A stretch of DNA of 13,233 bases, from the NCBI GenBank assembly GCA_009908535.1, contig JAAAOD010000134.1, forward strand, positions 1 through 13,233, read 5' to 3'. This document shows, piece by piece, positions 5,769 to 12,279 of this stretch. Under the pieces are notes generated by a model. That model had not been told where the DNA came from and did not search any database. It saw only the letters and a list, made by a program, of their open reading frames with translations. Source of the stretch: Verrucomicrobiota bacterium. GTDB taxonomy: Bacteria > Verrucomicrobiota > Verrucomicrobiia > Opitutales > Oceanipulchritudinaceae. Numbering within the stretch: position 1 is the first letter of the stretch; each line of letters starts with the position of its first letter. A program made the translations under genes and the position numbers.

Positions 5769-8204
5769 TCACCCTTCCAGGAAGAGCCCGCAGGAAAGCG
5801 CGGGAACGCGCAGGAAATCGCTCCCGCGGGCGAAAAGGGGCCTTTCGAGGAAAGGATCGCCCCAGCGTTCGGTATCCGCGAGCTGGCGGAAGGCGCTGAG
5901 GTCCTCCCCGTCAAACCGCGCCTCCCGGCTCGCGTAGTCGGGATTCACGACAAAGAGCAGGCGCTCCGGTCCCCCGCTGCGGTCGGCGTTGATGAGGAGG
6001 GCGAAGAGGGGACCCTCCGCGAAGACCTCGAAATAGCCGTCCTCCGGGAACGCGGCCAGCCGCAGCAAGCGTCCCCGCGAGCTCAAGCGGAAGCGAATCC
6101 AGCCGCGCACAAAGGCGGCCGTTCCGGAGTATTCCGCCGCGCGTTCGTAGGGGATCGCGTTGCGCTCCCCGTCGAGGTAGGTGTTGTTCACCCCTCCCTT
6201 GGATTTCATGAAGTCCTCGCCCGCCGCGAGCATGGGAATGCCGAGGGAGATCATGAGAAGGGCGGCCATGAGGTGGGTGCGCCGCCGGTCGTCGGCAGTC
6301 GGCCGTGTTCCATCGTGATGACCGTTCTGGGTAATCTTGTCGATCCAGCAGCGGTCGTCATGGCTGGCGAGATAATTGACGGTCTGCGCCGGGAAGCGGC
6401 TCCATTCCGGAGCGGAACCAAGCAAGTGGTAGCCCAGTCCGGAGGCGTCCTCCTTCAGCAGCAGGTAATCGCGGACAAATTCCCGGTAGTTGTCATTCCA
6501 CGACGCAAATCCCGTCTCGCGGAGATCCCGCGCGATGTGACCACGAAAACTCCATGGCTCCGCGATGAGGACGACGGGCGGATGGACGGCCTTGAGCTCC
6601 TGCTCCAGCCATGCGAGGGTCTCCTTTCCGAGCAGCTCGCCGAGGTCGAAACGGAAACCGTCCACGCCGTAGGCCTGGATCCAGTGCACGAGGCTGTCCC
6701 GGATCAGGCGCCGCACCATCGGGGTTTCCGCGTCAAGGGTGTTGCCGCAGCCGCTGTAATTCTGGTAATGCCCGTCTTCGGTGAGGAGAAAATAGTACTC
6801 CATGTCGATGTACTGGAGAAAGTTCGGTTCCCCGACATGGTTGTAGACGACGTCGAGAATGACCGCAAAGCCCCGCTCATGGAGGCAGCGGACAAGCTCG
6901 CGGAACTGCCGGACCTGATCCAGCGCGGCCGGGTCGCGCGCATACTGGCTCGCGGGGGAAAAGAAATTCACCGGCATGTAGCCCCAGCCGTAAGTTTCCT
7001 TTTCCATGGTATCAAACTGATGGACCGGCTGCAGCTCCACCGCGTTGACCCCGAGTTGCTTGAGGTAGAAGCCCTCCGCTTGCGCCCACTTCTGCAGTCC
7101 CGTAAACTCGAGCCGCTCCCCGTCCTCCATCGCGACGGGCGCATGCGCCGTGAGGTCGCGGACATGCGCCTCCGCGATGACCATGTCGTGCCAGTGCGGC
7201 GCGGTAAAGCCGTCAGGTTCGCGCTCGAAGAAGGCGTCCTCCACGACGATGCCCGGTCCCCGCGGCCCCGCCATGGCCATTGCATAGGGATCGGGGATCC
7301 GGAAGGAGGCATCAAAGTAACCGACCTCGTCGCCTTCCTCCCCTTCCACCGTGTAGTGATAAAACCATCCGTGGCGGTTGCCGGGCACGCTCGCCTCCCA
7401 GACGAGGTCGTCGGTGTACTCCATCACGACGGGCTCGCCTTCCGGACCGTCGGGGTTTTCGTAGAGGTGGAGGAAGACGCGGCGGGCACGGGGGGCGAAA
7501 AAGTGGAAAAGGGTGGTCTCGACGCCGACCTTCGCCCCGAGAAAAGCCTCCGTCCCGAGGCTTTTAAGGAAGATTCCGGGATTGAGGCGGACCGATTCCA
7601 CTCCCTCCGGTCCCTCGAAATACAGCTTGCGTCCCCCGCTCTGCTGCAGCGGTAGGGGAGTCTTGAAGAGAAAACGGTGGCGGCCCGTCCGGCCGGGATG
7701 GAAGAGATAGTTGCGGTTCCCGAGACCGTCGAAATGCGGATTCGGCGCCTGCTCGGGCACCTCGAACCAGTGCCCGTGCGCGCTCACAAATTTGAAGGTG
7801 GCCTCCTCGGCGGGCATTTTCCGGCGGCTGACCTCGAGGATGTAGCAGGATTCGCCCCCCACCTCCTGCGGTTGCAGGCGCCACCGGGAATCGCCGATGG
7901 CGGCCTCCCAGCCATTGAAACTTCCGGCCAGGAAGAGACCGTCGTGCAGGTCCACCTCCCCGGCAAGATGCCGGGGAAAGACGAAAACGATTTTTCGTTT
8001 CCGTCCGTAGTATCCCGCATGAAGCCCGAAGGAAGGGGCCTGGGCGCGCCGCAGGTGCTTGAGTTCAAGCCGATCCTCTCCCCACCAGAGACCCGGTTTA
8101 CTATTGGCCGGCCAGTCGCGCGTGAAGGTGACGATGCCCTCGTCCAGACCGACCCAGGCCGCCCAGTTGAGATGGATATCCGGGGATGCTGTTTCGCTGC
8201 ACAC
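5769..8204 (-). CDS. GH13 alpha-glucan debranching-type enzyme (pullulanase/isoamylase-like)
   Basis: An enzyme of about 811 residues that should cleave alpha-glucosidic bonds, probably alpha-1,6 branches, in glycogen or related glucans. From the GTG at 8204: a glycogen-binding-like beta domain ('GLFLAGSFNGWE', then 'TFKFVSAHGHWFE') covers about 85-168. A second CBM48-type domain covers about 225-300. The GH13 barrel follows with 'YGWGYMPVNFFSP' (405-417), region I 'DVVYNH' (451-456), region II 'GFRFD' with nucleophile D520, region III 'IAEPW' with acid/base E549, and region IV 'NYLASHDD' with D616. 'AGEDFMKSKGG' with 'NNTY' (661-676) is debranching-enzyme-like. The aromatic motif resembles isoamylases more than the classical pullulanase YNWGYDP, so the exact specificity is uncertain. 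No signal peptide is seen, so it is probably cytoplasmic. A TTG at 8240 would add 12 residues but would overlap the inverted repeat at 8235-8252. It diverges from mnmA. Confidence 0.92.
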   Translation of the reverse strand: MCSETASPDIHLNWAAWVGLDEGIVTFTRDWPANSKPGLWWGEDRLELKHLRRAQAPSFGLHAGYYGRKRKIVFVFPRHLAGEVDLHDGLFLAGSFNGWEAAIGDSRWRLQPQEVGGESCYILEVSRRKMPAEEATFKFVSAHGHWFEVPEQAPNPHFDGLGNRNYLFHPGRTGRHRFLFKTPLPLQQSGGRKLYFEGPEGVESVRLNPGIFLKSLGTEAFLGAKVGVETTLFHFFAPRARRVFLHLYENPDGPEGEPVVMEYTDDLVWEASVPGNRHGWFYHYTVEGEEGDEVGYFDASFRIPDPYAMAMAGPRGPGIVVEDAFFEREPDGFTAPHWHDMVIAEAHVRDLTAHAPVAMEDGERLEFTGLQKWAQAEGFYLKQLGVNAVELQPVHQFDTMEKETYGWGYMPVNFFSPASQYARDPAALDQVRQFRELVRCLHERGFAVILDVVYNHVGEPNFLQYIDMEYYFLLTEDGHYQNYSGCGNTLDAETPMVRRLIRDSLVHWIQAYGVDGFRFDLGELLGKETLAWLEQELKAVHPPVVLIAEPWSFRGHIARDLRETGFASWNDNYREFVRDYLLLKEDASGLGYHLLGSAPEWSRFPAQTVNYLASHDDRCWIDKITQNGHHDGTRPTADDRRRTHLMAALLMISLGIPMLAAGEDFMKSKGGVNNTYLDGERNAIPYERAAEYSGTAAFVRGWIRFRLSSRGRLLRLAAFPEDGYFEVFAEGPLFALLINADRSGGPERLLFVVNPDYASREARFDGEDLSAFRQLADTERWGDPFLERPLFARGSDFLRVPALSCGLFLEG

Positions 8205-8234
8205 CTTATTACCGATGCAGGGAAGCCCCGCCGC

Positions 8235-8252
8235 TGGCAACCCCGTTTGCCA
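8235..8252. promoter_or_regulatory. 18-bp palindrome TGGCAA-N6-TTGCCA between GH13 gene and mnmA
   Basis: TGGCAA (8235-8240) and TTGCCA (8247-8252) are perfect inverted arms around CCCCGT. The site lies 31-48 bp upstream of the preferred GTG start of the GH13 gene. Size and symmetry suit a dimeric repressor such as a LacI-type sugar regulator, but no regulator gene is in the window. The function is inferred. Confidence 0.45.
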
Positions 8253-8254
8253 CT

Positions 8255-8270
8255 CCGCTTGACAAAGCGG
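8255..8270. promoter_or_regulatory. Inverted repeat CCGCTT-GACA-AAGCGG carrying a TTGACA -35-like box
   Basis: CCGCTT (8255-8260) pairs with AAGCGG (8265-8270) around GACA. A perfect plus-strand TTGACA occupies 8259-8264. The downstream -10 is poor (CTACAT at 8283-8288, 18-bp spacing). If used, transcription of mnmA would start close to 8295, shortly before the ATG at 8311. The repeat could be an operator over the -35 box. Confidence 0.4.
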
Positions 8271-8310
8271 GCCGTCGCGACCCTACATGCTGACCGATCC
8301 CGTGACCACC

Positions 8311-9399
8311 ATGCCCGCCTCCTCCGCAGCTCCCCGTCTCCTGGTCGCCCTTTCCGGCGGCGTCGACAGCGCCGTCGCCGCCGCGCGCGCGCATGAGCAG
8401 GGCTGGCAGGTGGAGGCCGCCTACATGAAGAACTGGATCAACGAGGAAAACGTGCTCGGTGATTGCCCCTGGCAGCAGGACATCGAGGACGCCCGCGCGG
8501 TCAGCGAGCACCTTGGGATTCCCTTCCGCGTGCTCAATTTCATGGCCGAGTACCGCGAGCGGATCGTGGGGTATCTGCTCGATGGATACGCCTCCGGGCT
8601 CACGCCGAATCCGGACGTCCTTTGCAACCGCGAAATGAAATTCGGTGTCCTCCTCGATTGGGCCCTTGAGAACGGGTTCGAGGCCGTCGCCACCGGCCAT
8701 TACTGCCGCAAGGAGGAGATCGGGGGCGTCCCCGCCCTCCGGGAGGGCATGGATGACAACAAGGACCAGAGCTATTTCCTCTGCCTGCTTCGACCGGAGC
8801 AGCTGCGGCGCGCCGTCTTTCCCGTCGGCGACCTTCCCAAGCCGGAAGTGCGGCGGATCGCCTCCGGACTCGGTCTCCCCAACGCGGGGAAGAAGGACAG
8901 CCAGGGCATCTGCTTTATCGGGGAGGTGAAAATCAATGATTTCCTTGAAACCTTCATTCCCGACAAGCCGGGTCCCATCGTCGATCTCGAGGGCCGGCAA
9001 CTCGGGGAGCACCGCGGCCTTCACCGCTACACCCTCGGGCAGCGCCGCGGCATCGGCATTCCTTCCAACGCCGAGAACGAGTTCTACGTCGTTGTCGCCA
9101 AACGGATGGACCGCAACGAACTGGTCGTCGCCTTTGAGAGCAGCCGTCCCGATCCCCTCTGGCACGAGGAAGTTCGCCTGCACCACCTCAGCTGGCTCAT
9201 TCCCGAACCGCCGGCAAAAGCCCGGGACCTTGAGGTCCGCGTGCGCTACCGGGATCCGCGCGTGGCCGCCCGCTACGAGCCGCAGGCTGACGGAGGCGCC
9301 CTCCTCCGCTTCGCCGAAAAACAGCGCGCTCTCGCTTCCGGCCAGGTCTGCGCTCTCTACGACAGCGACCGTGTCCTCGGCGGAGGCATCTACCCCTGA
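8311..9399 (+). CDS. mnmA: tRNA-specific 2-thiouridylase MnmA
   Basis: A cytoplasmic enzyme of about 362 residues that adenylates and thiolates U34 of tRNAs for Glu, Gln and Lys, supporting accurate decoding. The PP-loop 'SGGVDSAV' (15-22) is the ATP-binding motif. 'TPNPDVLCNREMKFG' (98-112) contains C105, and 'GICFIGE' (199-205) contains C201; these match the paired catalytic cysteines of the family. 'HRYTLGQRRGIGIP' (238-251) and the C-terminal beta domain are also present, so the protein looks complete. The ATG at 8311 is chosen because the family's N-terminus begins only a few residues before the PP-loop. An in-frame ATG at 8287 would add eight residues. It diverges from the GH13 gene and ends 4 bp from the convergent NusG-like gene, with no hairpin terminator between them. 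Confidence 0.96.
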   Translation: MPASSAAPRLLVALSGGVDSAVAAARAHEQGWQVEAAYMKNWINEENVLGDCPWQQDIEDARAVSEHLGIPFRVLNFMAEYRERIVGYLLDGYASGLTPNPDVLCNREMKFGVLLDWALENGFEAVATGHYCRKEEIGGVPALREGMDDNKDQSYFLCLLRPEQLRRAVFPVGDLPKPEVRRIASGLGLPNAGKKDSQGICFIGEVKINDFLETFIPDKPGPIVDLEGRQLGEHRGLHRYTLGQRRGIGIPSNAENEFYVVVAKRMDRNELVVAFESSRPDPLWHEEVRLHHLSWLIPEPPAKARDLEVRVRYRDPRVAARYEPQADGGALLRFAEKQRALASGQVCALYDSDRVLGGGIYP

Positions 9400-9403
9400 G
9401 CAC

Positions 9404-9958
9404 CTACTCTTCCCAGACGCGCTCCTTGGGCGATTTCTGGGGAATGAGCAGATCCCTCGCCGCCACCTTCACCTCGAGCTGGCGCCCGAGGAAATCAAGG
9501 AGCAGGGCCACGCGCTGGCGCGCGTCCACCTCCCCGGTGAGGACGGCTTTCCAGTCCCGGAAGGGACCCTCCGTGATGACCACCTCCTTGCCGGGCGCCA
9601 GCGCCGGATCCGGAACCTCGCGGAGGTTCTCCTCATTCAACCGCGCGCACAGTTCACTGATGAAGGCGCCCGGAACGGGCGGCACACGCGGACCAAAAGC
9701 AACGACGTCGCGAATCCCCTGCGTGGCCCGGATGCGTCGGTATTCCGTCTGCAGATCGACATGGAGGAATACATACCCCGGAAAAAGCGGCTCCACGAAA
9801 CGGACTTTCCCGCGCCGCGTCTTCTTGTGATAGGCCAGACGCGGACAAAACACCTCCAGGCCCGCTTCCCGGCGCAGCAGTTCCGCCGCGACATGCTCTT
9901 TCTTTGGCAGGGCCTTGAAGCAGAACCATCCCGGCTCGGTCGCGGAAAGATCAGGCAT
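9404..9958 (-). CDS. NusG/RfaH-family transcription elongation factor paralogue
   Basis: A 184-residue protein with the NusG N-terminal domain (about 10-105), which binds RNA polymerase, and a C-terminal KOW domain (about 122-170). Key features are 'WFCFKALPKKE' (11-21), 'EPLFPGYVFLHVD' (56-68) and 'VVITEGPFRDWKAVL' (126-140). In NusG itself the KOW domain contacts Rho or ribosomal protein S10, whereas RfaH-type paralogues suppress termination in selected operons. The housekeeping nusG normally sits between secE and rplK; none of those genes is here, so this is more likely a specialised paralogue. It lies 60 bp downstream of the HtrA-like gene on the same strand and may be cotranscribed. The ATG at 9958 has no strong Shine-Dalgarno. 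Its target operons cannot be identified from this window. Confidence 0.88.
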   Translation of the reverse strand: MPDLSATEPGWFCFKALPKKEHVAAELLRREAGLEVFCPRLAYHKKTRRGKVRFVEPLFPGYVFLHVDLQTEYRRIRATQGIRDVVAFGPRVPPVPGAFISELCARLNEENLREVPDPALAPGKEVVITEGPFRDWKAVLTGEVDARQRVALLLDFLGRQLEVKVAARDLLIPQKSPKERVWEE

Positions 9959-10018
9959 GCGGGAAAGGAAATTCCGGAAAGGGCGGGCCTGACAAGCAGG
10001 AAAGCGCCGCGCCCGTCC

Positions 10019-11410
10019 TCAGGGCTTGCGCAACCGAAGCACCGTGGTCTCGTTCCCGCGCTTCACGAGAAAGACGATCTCCGCCACGTTCGCATCGGCG
10101 GCAAGGTCTTCCAGCCGGCGGGTGGCCTCCGCGAATCCGCTCACAGCTTCCCCGCCGATCTCCCGGATCCAGTCTCCGGGCTCCAGCTCCGCCCCCGCCG
10201 CGGGGCTGTTCGGGCGGATGAAATTGACGATGACGCCGCTGTCGTCCCGCCAGTCCTCGCGCCGTTGCAGAAGATCGCGCACCACCGTGGCGCGGAGGGT
10301 CATCCCGAGATCCTCGAAGTAGCGCAGCGGGGCCTCCTTCAGCCCCATCGGGGCTTCCGTCGGGGTCACCTTGAACTGGCGCTTTTCCTTGCCGCGAAGA
10401 ACGGTGAGGGAAAGGGGTTGACCCATCGGCGACAAAAGGATGCGTCGCTCAAAATAGCGCTGCAGGACCGCCTGCGGGCGAAGGCGCGGCATCGGCTCGC
10501 CATCGATCCCAAGGACGATATCGCGGTCCTCGAGCCCGGCCTCCGCGGCCGGGGTCTCCGGCAGCACCTCGCTGATGACGACCGCGCCCTGGTCGGTCAG
10601 GCCCATGAAGCGGGCCGTCTCCGGATCAAGGGGCTCGGTCCCGGAAAGCCCGATCCACGGGCGCCGCCCACCGAGAGGGGTCTCCGGAACCCGCTCACCG
10701 GCTTCCGCCAGAAAGACCTCCGCGGCGAGGAACAGGTAGGATTCATCGGGATTGCGCATGGTGGCCCGGAAGTATTCCTGCCCGATCCACATGTCCCGTT
10801 CCTCCGGCAGAGGGCGTCCCGCCCAGCCGGCAAAGCGTCCGTCCTCAAGAAAGACCGGCCCGCCCGTGACGGCCACTTCCGAGGTCGCAAACCAGGTGTC
10901 GAGGGGCAGGGGCTGCATCGCGGAAACGGAGGCCTCCCGGTAATACGGCAGGTAATCCATGCGGGCGCCGGTGAGACCGATCCCCCAGACGCGATCGCCG
11001 ATGGAGGGAGTCCCGGAACCGTAACCGGAAACAGGATCGAAGGAGTCCGCCGCTGCCTCCGCATCATCGAGACGCAGGTAATGCCAGCCATTGACGACAT
11101 CCTGGCCAAGGTACGTTGCGGACAGTCCCGCCGGTTCGGGATTGTTGGCCGGGAAGACGCGCAGGTCCTTGATCCGGTCCGGCGGCAGCCAGTCGGGAAA
11201 GACGTTGGAAAGGGTCATGAGCAGGCCGCTCTCATTCAGGACGAGGGCCACGCCTTCGCCGGCCTGACGGTCCACCTCGCGCTGCACGTAGAATTCAACG
11301 TAGGCGAGGCAACGCGTGCGCTCTTCAAACAAATCGGCAGTGGACACTTCTGCGGGCAACGGCGTGGCCAGCAGCGCAAGAGCGACGGCGGGCAGGCATT
11401 TTGGGAACAT
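10019..11410 (-). CDS. Secreted HtrA-like protein with two PDZ domains and a degenerate protease domain
   Basis: A 463-residue exported protein. 'MFPKCLPAVALALLATPLPA' looks like a signal peptide, with cleavage after residue 20. Residues about 30-200 follow the HtrA/DegP trypsin-like fold: 'VALVLNESGLLMTLSN' (54-69), 'LSATYLGQD' (96-104), 'GDRVWGIG' (138-145) and 'TGGPVFLEDGRFAGW' (182-196). By eye, the active-site His of 'TNNHV' is N69, the Asp of 'DLALLK' is replaced near W109, and the Ser of 'NSGGP' is T182, so proteolysis is probably lost. Two PDZ domains follow (about 250-345 and 365-462), the second with 'NSPAAGAELEPGDWIREIGG' (401-420). It probably acts in the envelope as a binding or scaffold protein. 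The start at 11410 is chosen because the signal peptide begins there; the frame stays open to 11506. The NusG-like gene lies downstream, and the ZIP gene diverges. Confidence 0.88.
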   Translation of the reverse strand: MFPKCLPAVALALLATPLPAEVSTADLFEERTRCLAYVEFYVQREVDRQAGEGVALVLNESGLLMTLSNVFPDWLPPDRIKDLRVFPANNPEPAGLSATYLGQDVVNGWHYLRLDDAEAAADSFDPVSGYGSGTPSIGDRVWGIGLTGARMDYLPYYREASVSAMQPLPLDTWFATSEVAVTGGPVFLEDGRFAGWAGRPLPEERDMWIGQEYFRATMRNPDESYLFLAAEVFLAEAGERVPETPLGGRRPWIGLSGTEPLDPETARFMGLTDQGAVVISEVLPETPAAEAGLEDRDIVLGIDGEPMPRLRPQAVLQRYFERRILLSPMGQPLSLTVLRGKEKRQFKVTPTEAPMGLKEAPLRYFEDLGMTLRATVVRDLLQRREDWRDDSGVIVNFIRPNSPAAGAELEPGDWIREIGGEAVSGFAEATRRLEDLAADANVAEIVFLVKRGNETTVLRLRKP

Positions 11411-11511
11411 TCCCGGATAAGGTCCGCGGAAGGGCCCACCGTCAAATCCCTTTCCTCTCTCTTCGGCTTCGCGGCCTTGACCTTTCCGTGGACGGCGGGA
11501 TTCCATCGGGA

Positions 11512-12249
11512 ATGCCGGAAAGCGTCCTCACCGTTTTTCTCTACGCCTCCCTGACGGCCGTCGCGACCGGTCTGGGCGCCCTTCCCTTTCTCTTTTTCAA
11601 GAAGATCTCCGGCAGCTGGCTCGATTACAGTAACGCCCTTGCCGCCGGGCTCATGCTCACGGCCAGCTTCACCCTCATATTTGAAGGCCTGGATTACGGG
11701 GTCTGGAAGACGGTCGCGGGCGTTCTTATCGGACTGGTCTTTATCATTCTCAGCAATCGCTGGCTTGATCAGCGCGAGGACCTGAACATCGCGGAGCTGC
11801 GCGGGGCGGACGCCCGCAAAGCCATCCTCATCATCGGCGTGATGACCCTGCATTCCTTCACCGAAGGCGTCGGCGTCGGCGTCTCCTTCGGCGGCGACGA
11901 AGGCCTCGGGATTTTCATCACCGCCGCCATCGCCCTCCACAATGTCCCGGAAGGTCTCGCCATCAGCCTGGTTCTCATCCCCCGGGGGATGCGTATCCTC
12001 TCCACGGCCGCCTATTGTGTCCTCTCCAGCGTTCCGCAGCCGATCATGGCCGTCCCCGCCTATCTCTTCGTGGAGTTTTTCCGGCCCGTGCTGCCCGTCG
12101 GCCTCGGTTTTGCCGCCGGGGCCATGATCTGGATGGTCTTTTCGGAAATCATCCCCGAAACCAGGCGCACGGCCAGCTCCAACCGGATCGGGGTCATTAT
12201 CACGCTCTCGGTGGTCCTGATGGTGATTTTTCAGGAATTCCTGCGCTGA
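11512..12249 (+). CDS. ZIP-family divalent metal transporter
   Basis: A 245-residue inner-membrane transporter of the ZIP family (ZupT/GufA group), which brings zinc, iron or manganese into the cytoplasm. The two metal-binding helices are clear: 'HSFTEG' (114-119) and 'HNVPEG' (143-148), both with the H...E pair that lines the transport site. A third acidic motif, 'SEIIPE', is at 211-216. Hydrophobic helices lie near 5-28, 41-59, 64-81, 102-126, 133-156, 163-185, 193-212 and 225-242, matching the usual eight. The loop between helices 3 and 4 lacks a histidine-rich metal-sensing stretch. The ATG at 11512 precedes the first helix, with a weak GGGA before it; an upstream in-frame extension to 11401 looks non-coding. 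hemN follows after 30 bp, suggesting an operon. Metal specificity cannot be told from sequence. Confidence 0.92.
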   Translation: MPESVLTVFLYASLTAVATGLGALPFLFFKKISGSWLDYSNALAAGLMLTASFTLIFEGLDYGVWKTVAGVLIGLVFIILSNRWLDQREDLNIAELRGADARKAILIIGVMTLHSFTEGVGVGVSFGGDEGLGIFITAAIALHNVPEGLAISLVLIPRGMRILSTAAYCVLSSVPQPIMAVPAYLFVEFFRPVLPVGLGFAAGAMIWMVFSEIIPETRRTASSNRIGVIITLSVVLMVIFQEFLR

Positions 12250-12279
12250 CTTGCCGGAAATGGTATCTTAGAAGGTTTT

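Noticed and set aside
6273..7655. 460-codon plus-strand open frame opposite the GH13 gene
   Set aside because: It is antisense to the catalytic core of a well-supported GH13 enzyme and has no domain of its own.
8936..11554. 872-codon plus-strand open frame
   Set aside because: It overlaps the 3' part of mnmA in another frame and runs antisense to both the NusG-like and HtrA-like genes. It is a shadow despite its length.
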